The position numbers and the translations under genes are program-made. Positions 32,144 through 40,514 of a stretch of DNA of 52,747 nt are shown one piece after another; position 1 is the stretch's first letter; each line of letters opens with the position of its first letter. The notes under the pieces were generated by a model. The model had not been told where the DNA came from. It saw nothing but the letters and a program-made list of their open reading frames with translations, and did not search any database. The stretch is taken from IMG/VR virus record IMGVR_UViG_3300025886_000034, positions 1 through 52,747 of that record. The stretch is one strand, 5' to 3'. This stretch comes from a virus.

Positions 32144-32959
32144 TTAACTTTTAACAATGCGTGAAAGACTGTTAACATAAGCGTTCATCGATGATGAACT
32201 GAGACTTTCTGTCAACTCTTCGGTAGAGTCTTCGGTGAGACTCGGCGCTTGTGATGAATTATCATTAGATTCTGAAAAATACTTCTGCTTGATCATCCCA
32301 ACCTTATCTGAGAAATCTTCTTCGGATTCGAAAACGATATTTTCTGATAAAGACTTGAATTTCTCAACCTGTACTTCGGTCAAACCTTCAGAGACATTTT
32401 CAACAACCTTTTCTTTCTTCAACACTCTCAACTGCTCGGCGAGTTCGTTGTTTGTGTTGACTGCTTTGTCAAGTTCACCCTTCAGAGAATCAACCTGTGT
32501 TGCAAAGTTTTCTACTACGTCAACTTTGTCTTCGGGGATTTCTACATAGTGTTCTACGAAAAGATTTTTAAGACCTAACATAAAGTCTTCTACCATTTCA
32601 GCACGAATACCATGATCTACTGCGAGTCTGTTTTCTTCCATCCACTCGGAAACAACATACTCTAAGTACTCATCGACTTTAGATACTAAACCTTCAGAAA
32701 AGGCTTCAGCTTCTTCTTCTAATTTTTGGTCAAACTCTTCTTGCAAGCCTGCAGTAACTTCTTTTACTCGCTCAGTTACAACGGCTTCAAAAATAGACTT
32801 GGCCTTTAACTTGTATTCTTCTGACAATTCTTCGCCAGAAAACAATGAATCAACGTCAATAGATGATTGCTCTTCAACAACTTCCGTCGTTTCTGTAGTT
32901 TCTTCTACCGCTGTTTCAACAGTGTTTTCCTCTAGTTCATGTTGAATTTCTGCTGTCAT
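32144..32959 (-). CDS. 22: Prohead scaffold protein gp22
   Basis: 271 residues (T4: 269). It is the major core protein of the prohead and is degraded by gp21 during maturation. The sequence is acidic, almost wholly helical, with many LxE/VxE sites (VTAGLQEEFDQKLEEEAEAF). The C-terminal MNAYVNSLSRIVKS is the short tail that contacts gp23 in this family. It sits between protease gp21 and capsid gp23 as in T4, with its own late box. Confidence 0.88.
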   Translation of the reverse strand: MTAEIQHELEENTVETAVEETTETTEVVEEQSSIDVDSLFSGEELSEEYKLKAKSIFEAVVTERVKEVTAGLQEEFDQKLEEEAEAFSEGLVSKVDEYLEYVVSEWMEENRLAVDHGIRAEMVEDFMLGLKNLFVEHYVEIPEDKVDVVENFATQVDSLKGELDKAVNTNNELAEQLRVLKKEKVVENVSEGLTEVQVEKFKSLSENIVFESEEDFSDKVGMIKQKYFSESNDNSSQAPSLTEDSTEELTESLSSSSMNAYVNSLSRIVKS

Positions 32960-32996
32960 ACGATTCTCCTTATAATTTTTGAGTCAATTATTAAGT

Positions 32997-33004
32997 TATT
33001 TATA
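32997..33004 (-). promoter_or_regulatory. T4-type late promoter of gp22
   Basis: Exact TATAAATA on the minus strand, 38 bases upstream of the gp22 ATG. Confidence 0.75.
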
Positions 33005-33020
33005 ATAATACGGTTTTTGA

Positions 33021-33671
33021 TTATAGCCGACGAAGAAAGTTTTCAAAAATCTTTAACTTTGCTTCTCGGAGCTGTTTTGTGGATGCTTTCTTAATAATTT
33101 TTTTAGACTCTTCTATTTGTTTTTCCATCCAATGACCATCAACGCAAATCCACTCTCTGTTTTCCATAATACCTCGTACAAAGGCGTCTGGCGCAGAAGG
33201 ATCTGCTACGATATCTGCTGCTGTTGCGAGATGGAAGTCATCGCAAACAACCTTGTAACCCTCTTTAGTGTCTTCGAGAGTTCCCATTCCGCGAGTAGAT
33301 ACACCAAACTGCGCACCCTCACCGATTAAATTCTTAACAATGTTTCCGTATGGAGTATCTAAAAGTTTTGCTTTCCCGTAGAAATTGGAGCCTTCTGCAC
33401 GAAGATCTTTGATAAGATGACTAACGCGCTCTAAGTTAATTGTTGGTCCTTCGGGGTGTCCGAGTTCACCAAAAGCGCGACCTTTTTTTACGTATTCTTC
33501 GTTATACCTTTCAGTCTCTTTATTTAAAACACTAAAAGGGTACATGCGCCCATTCCGATTTGCAATGTCGGCTTGCATAAAGATACCTTCAATGAACATA
33601 TCCTTTTTACCATCTTCTCTTTCTTCTGTTACGAAACTAACTGTTTCGTTAAGTTCAGTTATGAGTCTCAT
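33021..33671 (-). CDS. 21: Prohead maturation protease gp21
   Basis: 216 residues (T4: 212). It cuts head proteins after LxE/IxE sites once the prohead is assembled. The catalytic His72 is in AFGELGHPEGPTIN and Ser125 in QFGVSTRGMG, the herpes-type assemblin arrangement. Its likely substrates in this window are gp23, gp22, gp67, gp68 and the MKTF-tagged proteins at the left end and at 33.7-34.1 kb. Its ATG overlaps the stop of the preceding 47-codon gene. Confidence 0.95.
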   Translation of the reverse strand: MRLITELNETVSFVTEEREDGKKDMFIEGIFMQADIANRNGRMYPFSVLNKETERYNEEYVKKGRAFGELGHPEGPTINLERVSHLIKDLRAEGSNFYGKAKLLDTPYGNIVKNLIGEGAQFGVSTRGMGTLEDTKEGYKVVCDDFHLATAADIVADPSAPDAFVRGIMENREWICVDGHWMEKQIEESKKIIKKASTKQLREAKLKIFENFLRRL

Positions 33672-33814
33672 TGTTGTGCCCCTTTATGTTTCGTATAACC
33701 TTTCTTAATCTCCTTTTTTTTGTCTTTTTGCACCGAAGATTTATTATATTTATATGCATGCTTCGCTACAAAATTTGGAGATTTTTGTTCTAAAAACTGT
33801 TTAAAGGATTTCAT
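33668..33814 (-). CDS. Tiny basic protein with capsid-targeting-like start
   Basis: 48 residues from the ATG at 33814. It begins MKSFKQFLEQ, close to the T4 capsid targeting sequence, and the rest is Lys-rich (KDKKKEIKKGYTKHKG), which would suit DNA charge neutralisation inside the head. The stop overlaps the gp21 start (ATGA). In T4 the prohead core genes 67 and 68 sit in this position. The exact orthology is unclear. Confidence 0.65.
   Translation of the reverse strand: MKSFKQFLEQKSPNFVAKHAYKYNKSSVQKDKKKEIKKGYTKHKGAQQ
33747..33754 (-). promoter_or_regulatory. Possible late promoter of gp21
   Basis: Exact TATAAATA on the minus strand but inside the tiny basic gene, 76 bases before the gp21 ATG. 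It could be fortuitous in A/T-rich codons. Confidence 0.35.
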
Positions 33815-33883
33815 ATTGCCCCACGAACAACTCTGTGGCATACCCACATACAATCCATAAAAGTTTTTCTAAAAACACCTTAG

Positions 33884-34090
33884 TTACTCTTCAAATTTAG
33901 ACAGAGCAAACATTACGAGTTTCTCTGTATCAGTATCTAAGCGTTCTCTAAACTTATCTTTGTTCTCTTCGTTAATGCTGTTATATAGAGCAACAAGTGC
34001 TTGTTGACCGCGCTCATCATCTACCATAGAAGCAATCTCTTCTTCTATGGTAGGTTGTTCAGATGTAACGAATTCTAAAAAAGTTTTCAT
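33884..34090 (-). CDS. Small prohead core protein with capsid-targeting-like start (gp68 position)
   Basis: 68 residues. It begins MKTFLEFVTSEQPTIEEEIA, resembling the T4 capsid targeting sequence, then forms an acidic helical protein. Position directly after gp67 and before gp21 corresponds to T4 gp68, although it is half the length (T4: 141) and sequence similarity is not clear. It follows gp67 without a gap (stop and start abut). Confidence 0.65.
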   Translation of the reverse strand: MKTFLEFVTSEQPTIEEEIASMVDDERGQQALVALYNSINEENKDKFRERLDTDTEKLVMFALSKFEE

Positions 34091-34351
34091 TTATTCTTCC
34101 TCTGGGATTTCTGTATCATCCTCTTGAGCCAGATCTGGTTCTTCTTCGGCTTCTTCTTCAGCGTTCAGTTCAAGATCAACTTCTGCTTCCGGCTCATCCG
34201 ACTTGAAAATATTTCCGGCCAGCTCCATTTTTTTGAGTTCCAAGTTATTGGATACTTTGTCTTCGATTGCTGCGGCGATAGCATCTTTAAAAGATAAAAC
34301 ATCTTCCGCTTTGGCTGCTTGTACAGCAGCATTTAAATCAAATTCGCTCAT
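34091..34351 (-). CDS. 67: Prohead core protein gp67 (PIP-like)
   Basis: 86 residues (T4: 80). The first half is helical (AVQAAKAEDVLSFKDAIAAA), with KKMELAGNIF matching the T4 gp67 KIAIARNFL region, and the second half is almost all Asp/Glu, as in T4. It is needed for correct head shape and is cut to internal peptides by gp21. AAGGAG precedes the ATG, and an exact late box is 15 bases upstream. Confidence 0.8.
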   Translation of the reverse strand: MSEFDLNAAVQAAKAEDVLSFKDAIAAAIEDKVSNNLELKKMELAGNIFKSDEPEAEVDLELNAEEEAEEEPDLAQEDDTEIPEEE

Positions 34352-34365
34352 ATCACTTTCTCCTT

Positions 34366-34373
34366 TATTTATA
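34366..34373 (-). promoter_or_regulatory. T4-type late promoter of the gp67-gp68-gp21 group
   Basis: Exact TATAAATA on the minus strand, ending 15 bases before the gp67 ATG; the leader would contain little beyond the AAGGAG site. Confidence 0.7.
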
Positions 34374-34386
34374 ATAATTCAATATT

Positions 34387-34998
34387 CTAACTCAACGCAA
34401 TATACTGGTTTTTCTTGATATTGTCTTTCAACTTCTTACCAGCACTTCCTTCTATTTGATGATCAGTGAGCAATTCATCCCAAACCTTATCCGCTGCTGC
34501 ATTAGAAATATTATCAATATCAGCTTCTGTAATCGCAACCGCAAGCGCTTCTACCGTAATCAAATCAACGATGTTAGATCTAACCAACGACACTGAAACA
34601 CCATTCGCAAATCGAAACGGCGTTTCCCCAGCCTCTCTAGTATATATGTTGCCATTAATAGTTAGAGTATACGACGTTCCACTAGAAGCAGGTTGTATCC
34701 TCCATCCATTTTCCAAGAAGTAGGTGGTGCCCAAGTCTTGCGTCTGAGTAATAGGGTCACCCCCAACAGCCGTAAACGCTTTTGGCCATGTTGATGCTGT
34801 GCCCGCTTCCTGAGAATATATCGACCACTCTTTCCACGCAGAGTACAAATCGATTTTCACATCAAGTTCCGTGATACCTTCTGCAACAAAAATGATTTTG
34901 TTGGATCCATCAAATGATACCTTTTGGTTTGGGTAACCACCTTCATCTGTTGGTAACCAGTTCCACCACGATCCATAGTTGAAATGAATAGATGGCAT
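34387..34998 (-). CDS. Virion structural protein, tail- or neck-associated candidate
   Basis: 203 residues from the ATG at 34998, which overlaps the stop of the upstream gene (TAATG). Residues 30-130 are a beta-rich domain with VKIDLYSAWKEWS and TYFLENGWRIQPA, a combination I recall from phage adhesion or tail proteins. The C-terminal 60 residues are helical and end VWDELLTDHQIEGSAGKKLK, a segment frequent at the end of phage fibre-associated proteins. It is coupled to the 914-residue structural gene, so the two may assemble together. Exact role unknown. Confidence 0.65.
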   Translation of the reverse strand: MPSIHFNYGSWWNWLPTDEGGYPNQKVSFDGSNKIIFVAEGITELDVKIDLYSAWKEWSIYSQEAGTASTWPKAFTAVGGDPITQTQDLGTTYFLENGWRIQPASSGTSYTLTINGNIYTREAGETPFRFANGVSVSLVRSNIVDLITVEALAVAITEADIDNISNAAADKVWDELLTDHQIEGSAGKKLKDNIKKNQYIALS

Positions 34999-37742
34999 TA
35001 CTGTGTGCGCTCTCGCCAATAGATAGACCAGTTTAACCTAACGTTGTTCCAATCCACCGCTAAAGCATCACCATCAGCATCTTCTTCATTGCTATCAAGG
35101 TGTTTGGCCATAAACGTCCACACCGCTCGTGGTGGGGGGCTAGCGTATAACGCAAGACCAGTCGTAATGTCTACGTCTGCACCCATACCTAAATCGGTGT
35201 AAGTTAATGCTTTTAATGATGTCCAATAATCGTTCGCCAAACTGGCATTAGTTGCAGTAGATGCTATAGTACCACTACCACCACCATCTGTTGTAAATGC
35301 TCCGCTGTAGGACGCTTCAGCAGCACTTCTGCCACAGATAGCAACCGTACCAGCATTAGATGTTGCAACAATAGTTCCTGTTCCGCCCGATGGGGCTGTT
35401 GCGGTCGCAGTAAAGATTTCGCCGGGAACATTTCGGGATGCACCAGCAGCGGTTGTATAATCAGTACCACCAACAGTGACGATTTGATATTCAACACCAT
35501 TTGATGCTGTTGACGCCGCAATTACATTAGCATCTTCAACTCCTTTGTCAACATCAATCTTCATAATAAAAGCAGTATGACTTCCTGTGGTGACAGTTAA
35601 TTTCTGTCCAATGTCCAAACTTGTGCAATTATTTACAGCAAGAGTTCGAACAAGACGATCATCCGCGATGTCTGCTTGAGAATTATACAACCAAGCCTGG
35701 CTTCTTGTCACATACGACAAATAATACCAATCATTCGGATTATCTACTTGGTCTTGGCTAGCATAACCTGAACCACCGGCCGTCTTACCTGTAAAAGTTG
35801 TACCGAGAACAGTTGCAACATCTTGGTCACCATCTGTTTCACGAATTACAACTGGCTGAGTGTCCGCAAAATAATGTTTGGATTCACCAAATACTGGGTG
35901 GGGTCCCACATCAATAAGAACTGTAGAATGCCCTGTCGTATACTTATCTTCGACACTCTTCCAACTTGCAATGGGGTGCAGAGCCCGAGAAAGGCTTTGG
36001 TCAGAAAGATTTCTTACTGTACCGTATTGGAAGTTGTCAGACAAAAGATCAAACCTGAACAGACCATCACCTTGAACAACAAATTGTCCAATCTCTTGAA
36101 GGTGTGCCAAATGGTCTGCACTTTCATCAACTATCACAGTAGGAGAAGATATGGACGGACTACCAAAATCAAACCCCCGATTAATACAACCATAAAATAA
36201 TCTGATTTCTACTGGTACTGCATTCCCCGTTCTGATGTCGTATGAAGACACTTCGAAAGATAGTGGTTGATATATCGAGTGATTCTCGTCACCGTTTGAT
36301 AAGAACTGGATTGGTGATAATGACCCGTGATACTGGGTAGATGTTCCCGAACTGGCAGTACCAGACTTCAGCGTTGCTGGAAAACTGGTGGAACCATTTC
36401 TAGTTTGTTTAGTTCTCCAATAAGGTTCTAAGTCTGTTCGGCCGAAATGTTTTGTATCCCACGATTTACTGATCTGTTTTGACGCCCGAAGTGGATCTGT
36501 AACCCCCTCGATAAAGACACCAGCACCATATGCATAAAATTCTGAGGAACTTCCTGTAGTACCATAATTTGCTTGAGCCCAACAAACTGGACGATTTGGA
36601 TTTCCTATCGGGTTATTGTTTTGTGTGCCGATACCAATACCATTGTGATGGTACATTTCGTGGCACACAATACGTTGTCCTTCAAAAAATACACCCCAAC
36701 GAGTACGACCACCACCCATGAATTGAAAGTCAATCCAGTAAGTGTTAATCTTAGAAACATCAAGTTTAATACCTGATGGATTGTTCGCACCACCGTTGCC
36801 TAATAAGGTATCTGTGTTCCACTCTTTTTGTACAATTTCGTGATTTTTTGTTGCTTGATTATTAAAAGTAAAACGATGTACTACTCGAAGTGCGGAGCCT
36901 GGTCCTGTGCCAATTGCATCTGCCGGAGTTGCTCTTCCGCCTGGGCTTGAGTCGGATCCTTTTATTTGAAAGAAAAACCCGTCAGTGGCGTCAAATGCCC
37001 CCCAAAGTTTTGTGTTATTTTCTGTTCCGGTTTCTACATCAGCACGAGCCGCCATAACAAATAACATTGAAGTACCTTCTTCATAAGAATGAAAAAGATT
37101 TGACGTATGGGTTACTCGTTCTCCTGCGGTTGTTCCTACAGTAAGTTTAACTCCTCGTGTTAATGGATCCCAAGTGTTAGATACTGCGTTACCACCTTCT
37201 CTTGAGTTTACAAACTCATTCGGAAGATTGGATTTTGAAAAGTCATAAGACGCAAGCAATCTGGCATCATTTATCTTAAGACTACCCATACCAGTGATTT
37301 GCGGGTTGCCTTCCGCAAAAGTTACTTGCCCCGATCCAAATCGGTCGATATCCCAACCATATTCGGGATTGTCGTATCCCATAATGTTTTGTGCTGGGAT
37401 ATACACATCATAAAATACATCGACTTGAGCAACATCTTGAGAATCATATGAAATTGCAGCGTTTTGTGTCGGTTCGAAATTGTCAAACTTAGCAGTCTTA
37501 TTATAATGAACTGAAAGGATACCAGTCCCATTACCCCTATCGAATACACCATGAACATGAACCTTGCCGCCGCCACCAAAACCAACAATATCATACCTTT
37601 CGCCGACTTTCCAAACATGGTCTGTAGATCCACCAGCAACCGAGTTGAAAGTTTTGTATTCAATCTCGGCAGTATGTATCATGTACACGCGGTCGCCAGT
37701 ACTCTCTGGTGGTATCCTAGTATATCTCTTTTCGCCTGCCAT
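34998..37742 (-). CDS. Large virion structural protein, fibre-like
   Basis: 914 residues, beta-rich with many Gly/Ser/Thr/Asn, and no catalytic motif. An N-terminal domain (1-100) with YMIHTAEIEYKTF may attach to the particle. Near 180-420 is a lectin-like beta region (VTHTSNLFHSYEEGTSMLFV). Residues about 745-800 hold a module VEYQIVTVGGTDYTTAAGAS ... FTATATAPSGGTGTIV, a common appendage in phage tail proteins. The C terminus ends LNWSIYWRERTQ. Receptor binding or head/tail decoration is likely; which of these cannot be read. Confidence 0.7.
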   Translation of the reverse strand: MAGEKRYTRIPPESTGDRVYMIHTAEIEYKTFNSVAGGSTDHVWKVGERYDIVGFGGGGKVHVHGVFDRGNGTGILSVHYNKTAKFDNFEPTQNAAISYDSQDVAQVDVFYDVYIPAQNIMGYDNPEYGWDIDRFGSGQVTFAEGNPQITGMGSLKINDARLLASYDFSKSNLPNEFVNSREGGNAVSNTWDPLTRGVKLTVGTTAGERVTHTSNLFHSYEEGTSMLFVMAARADVETGTENNTKLWGAFDATDGFFFQIKGSDSSPGGRATPADAIGTGPGSALRVVHRFTFNNQATKNHEIVQKEWNTDTLLGNGGANNPSGIKLDVSKINTYWIDFQFMGGGRTRWGVFFEGQRIVCHEMYHHNGIGIGTQNNNPIGNPNRPVCWAQANYGTTGSSSEFYAYGAGVFIEGVTDPLRASKQISKSWDTKHFGRTDLEPYWRTKQTRNGSTSFPATLKSGTASSGTSTQYHGSLSPIQFLSNGDENHSIYQPLSFEVSSYDIRTGNAVPVEIRLFYGCINRGFDFGSPSISSPTVIVDESADHLAHLQEIGQFVVQGDGLFRFDLLSDNFQYGTVRNLSDQSLSRALHPIASWKSVEDKYTTGHSTVLIDVGPHPVFGESKHYFADTQPVVIRETDGDQDVATVLGTTFTGKTAGGSGYASQDQVDNPNDWYYLSYVTRSQAWLYNSQADIADDRLVRTLAVNNCTSLDIGQKLTVTTGSHTAFIMKIDVDKGVEDANVIAASTASNGVEYQIVTVGGTDYTTAAGASRNVPGEIFTATATAPSGGTGTIVATSNAGTVAICGRSAAEASYSGAFTTDGGGSGTIASTATNASLANDYWTSLKALTYTDLGMGADVDITTGLALYASPPPRAVWTFMAKHLDSNEEDADGDALAVDWNNVRLNWSIYWRERTQ

Positions 37743-37775
37743 TTTAGATCCTGTTAAATTCCGTTGTTATCATTC

Positions 37776-37783
37776 TATTTATT
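37776..37783 (-). promoter_or_regulatory. Possible late promoter of the 914-residue structural gene
   Basis: The minus strand reads AATAAATA, one base from the late consensus, 34 bases upstream of the ATG. Confidence 0.4.
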
Positions 37784-37797
37784 CTTCGTAATATTCA

Positions 37798-38349
37798 TTA
37801 CTTTAAGTAAACTATTTCATGAATTTTAGGTGTTATAGATTCTCTAGCTTCTTCAGTATCCGAGCTGCCCGAAGTCTCCGCAAGTTGTTCTGCAATTTTA
37901 GAGTCTAAAACTTCTTGCGTAATCTCAACTTTTTGCTGAGGTACTCTTTTTATTAATTTTGTAAGAATTCTTTTATTGTCTGGATCTTGCCTTACGATCC
38001 ATTCATCTCTATAATTCGTCCAGTCCATAATTCCATCTAAGAATTGTGCCTCCATAGATTCGATAATAGCGGTTTGTCTTTCATCAAATTCCGGTTCAGC
38101 ATTTAATTTTACAGCCATCTGTTTTTGAGCACAAACAGTTTCAACTTCAGATAGATTTTTTATAGAAGCAATAATTCGTATTTCATTATTAACAATAGCA
38201 ACGTCCCAGAAATCATTGAAACTATGCCATGACCAATTCTTCTCTTCGATCAGCGGTTCTACTAGTTCAATGTATTGAGGATATTTAGGAGATTTGCCTT
38301 TCTTCATAGAAAAACAAGTATTTCGAAGTTCGTATCTATCAATTTTCAT
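37798..38349 (-). CDS. Structural-region protein of unknown function (tail fibre assembly-like context)
   Basis: 183 residues from the ATG at 38349 with GGGA upstream. The N-terminal half has PYIELVEPLI-like sequence with many aromatic residues (NWSWHSFNDFWDVAIVNNEI); the C-terminal half is helical with GIMDWTNYRDEWIVRQDPDN. No known motif. Position between two large structural genes suggests a small structural part or an assembly chaperone for a fibre; this is inference. Confidence 0.65.
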   Translation of the reverse strand: MKIDRYELRNTCFSMKKGKSPKYPQYIELVEPLIEEKNWSWHSFNDFWDVAIVNNEIRIIASIKNLSEVETVCAQKQMAVKLNAEPEFDERQTAIIESMEAQFLDGIMDWTNYRDEWIVRQDPDNKRILTKLIKRVPQQKVEITQEVLDSKIAEQLAETSGSSDTEEARESITPKIHEIVYLK

Positions 38350-38370
38350 AATTATTCCCAATATTTAAAA

Positions 38371-38391
38371 ATAGGGGGGACGAATCCCCCC
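38371..38391 (-). terminator. Rho-independent terminator after the 681-residue structural gene
   Basis: The minus strand has GGGGGGA-TTCG-TCCCCCC followed by a T-rich stretch (TATTTTTAAAT). Confidence 0.85.
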
Positions 38392-38407
38392 GTGATCTTA
38401 CTATTTA

Positions 38408-40453
38408 TTACGCTGGGTTAGCGTAGTTTCTTTCAAGTGGAGCAACAAGAGATACCGTTAAGTCAGCACGTTGGATTGTCGATGTTGCAGACACCCACTG
38501 TGCAGTTCCTAGACCAATCGCAACAATAGTAATTGGTGCATCTTTGGCAGCACTTGCAGTGCCACGTTGAACGTTTGCATCATATGCATACGAGAACGTT
38601 AGTGATGATTGTGTGGCGTTACCAGCAATGTCCGTGTTAGTTTGATCTTGAACAATAATCGCAGTTGCAGTACCAAAGTCTCTTCCAGTATTATCACCAT
38701 CATCGTCGTTGGTAAAGAATACACGGTAGATTGCATCAGTATCAGAAACAAGGTTACTGTTAAAGTTCAATGTCAAGCTAGATACAAACGGGAAGGTAAG
38801 ATTATCAAATCGTGCAGGTGATGCCAAAGAACTTGCATCAACAGTACCAGATTCATCTCCTCCGGTTTGTGCAAACGTAAAGTTAGAACCAGTAGCACCT
38901 GTCAATTCAAACGTTCCATTGAAACTTGTCGCACCGCCCGTCACACCAGAAATTGTAATATAATCGCCGGTAGTGAAAGTATTGGTTGCTGTTACTGTAA
39001 CTACGTTGGTTGCTCTAGCAATTGCTGTAATTGTTGCCGCAGCATTAACTTCTGAACCATATCCCCAGAAGTGCAATCTGTTCTGGTCGGCTGAAGCGAA
39101 GTTATTAATGTAAACACCTTCGAAGTCTTCAGCGCCGGGAACGTCATCTTGACCAAGAGTAAAGAGATCGTCTCCAACAAATCGCAATTTCAGGGGGGTA
39201 ATATCACCACGTCTTACACCAGTATTACTGGTATTGAGGTTGATATCGCCGGTCTTGACCAGCTGAGCCTGTACATACTGATATACTTTCTCAGCAGTAG
39301 GGTTAGGATTTTGTGTAGAACCAACATCGGCATCAATTGTAACAGTAAAGTACGCTTCGGGAACAGAAACACCAGTTGAATCAAAGGTGTCATTGAAACC
39401 AGTTTGTTGAGTGTTGTCACCAGTAGCCGCCCAAGAAATGCTCATATTATTGGTTTGAAAACCAGAAGCAGAGGCGGGTGAGTCTGAGGCCTCAGTAGCG
39501 TTTGTAACATTCGCGTAAGTGAATGTAGTGGCTCCAGTTACAGTAATAATATTATTAGTACTATTAAACCCTGTTTCAGTCGCACTAGTAATATCTATTA
39601 CATCGTTTGTTGCCAAACCGTGAGCAGCTTCAGTTGTTACTGTGACAGTAGTTCCATCGCCGACGAGAGTGTCGATCGCAATAAGGTCACCAGAAGCGGC
39701 AGCCTTAGACTGTGTTATCTTAGGATCAGCAGTGTTAACAAGTGGGAAACGGTATGCTTGATATGTAACACCATCCGCAGCACCGATGTCCGCTAAGTTT
39801 GTTTGTGCATATGTTTTACCAAATGTACGAATAAACGTTTCGAAGAAGCCAGAGTTGTCCGTATCAGGACTACCATCGGCATTCGTGTCAACGTAGAATT
39901 GTACGGCTTGGTTGACTGGACCAGTCAAAAGAAAGTTAGTAGGCGCTGTTGTTGTATCATCAACTTGACGATAATATACTTGGTCGTTTACATCCAACGC
40001 ACCTAGAGTAATTACATTGATCCAACGTTCAGAGTCGTTTGTGCCAGGACCAGCGTTAACCGCCCAACCACCAGTTCGAATCAAACCCGTAGTAGTTGCA
40101 CCAGTTGCAGATGATCCACCGAGGCCGCCAGTACCAGTAGAAATTGTATCATCTAAGTTCCATCCGTTTGTGAATTCAAACTGTTCGTCCGTAATAGGAG
40201 TCATTGGAAACGGAAATTTAATTAAGTTAGCGTCAGCTTTCCATCGTTCCTTAAGAAACGAGTAAAGACACTTGAGTGTTAGACCAGATACGGTCATACC
40301 ATTACCAGTATCTACCGCTACATAGATGAGTTTGTTTAATGTATCAATGTGAATCTCATCTGCGGCAGTTCTACTACCAGCACCAGAAGTATCAACGGTT
40401 GCTGTTAGATCGTCCGGATCTGTGATTACATCACTAGCGACAAATAATGCCAT
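38408..40453 (-). CDS. Virion structural protein with two Ig/FCCH-like repeat modules
   Basis: 681 residues, beta-rich, Thr/Asn/Asp-rich. The N terminus (DEIHIDTLNKLIYVAVDTGN; LKCLYSFLKERWKADANLIK) is a conserved-looking attachment domain. Two related modules of about 70 residues occur at roughly 258-331 (VTVTTEAAHGLATNDVIDIT) and 470-541 (VVTVTATNTFTTGDYITISG); their plan is the Ig/FCCH-like fold found in many phage proteins, and a third copy sits in the tail sheath. AAAGGAG precedes the ATG and an exact late box is 42 bases upstream. A surface decoration or neck/fibre protein is likely. Confidence 0.72.
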   Translation of the reverse strand: MALFVASDVITDPDDLTATVDTSGAGSRTAADEIHIDTLNKLIYVAVDTGNGMTVSGLTLKCLYSFLKERWKADANLIKFPFPMTPITDEQFEFTNGWNLDDTISTGTGGLGGSSATGATTTGLIRTGGWAVNAGPGTNDSERWINVITLGALDVNDQVYYRQVDDTTTAPTNFLLTGPVNQAVQFYVDTNADGSPDTDNSGFFETFIRTFGKTYAQTNLADIGAADGVTYQAYRFPLVNTADPKITQSKAAASGDLIAIDTLVGDGTTVTVTTEAAHGLATNDVIDITSATETGFNSTNNIITVTGATTFTYANVTNATEASDSPASASGFQTNNMSISWAATGDNTQQTGFNDTFDSTGVSVPEAYFTVTIDADVGSTQNPNPTAEKVYQYVQAQLVKTGDINLNTSNTGVRRGDITPLKLRFVGDDLFTLGQDDVPGAEDFEGVYINNFASADQNRLHFWGYGSEVNAAATITAIARATNVVTVTATNTFTTGDYITISGVTGGATSFNGTFELTGATGSNFTFAQTGGDESGTVDASSLASPARFDNLTFPFVSSLTLNFNSNLVSDTDAIYRVFFTNDDDGDNTGRDFGTATAIIVQDQTNTDIAGNATQSSLTFSYAYDANVQRGTASAAKDAPITIVAIGLGTAQWVSATSTIQRADLTVSLVAPLERNYANPA

Positions 40454-40494
40454 GTGAAATCTCCTTTAATTTTATGTTAATATTATAACAAAAC

Positions 40495-40502
40495 TATTTA
40501 TA
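40495..40502 (-). promoter_or_regulatory. T4-type late promoter of the 681-residue structural gene
   Basis: Exact TATAAATA on the minus strand, 42 bases upstream of the ATG. Confidence 0.7.
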
Positions 40503-40514
40503 ATATTGTGTTGT

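Noticed and set aside
38402-38409. AATAAATA as a late promoter for the 183-residue gene
   Set aside because: A strong terminator hairpin lies between the box and the gene, so a transcript from here would end early.
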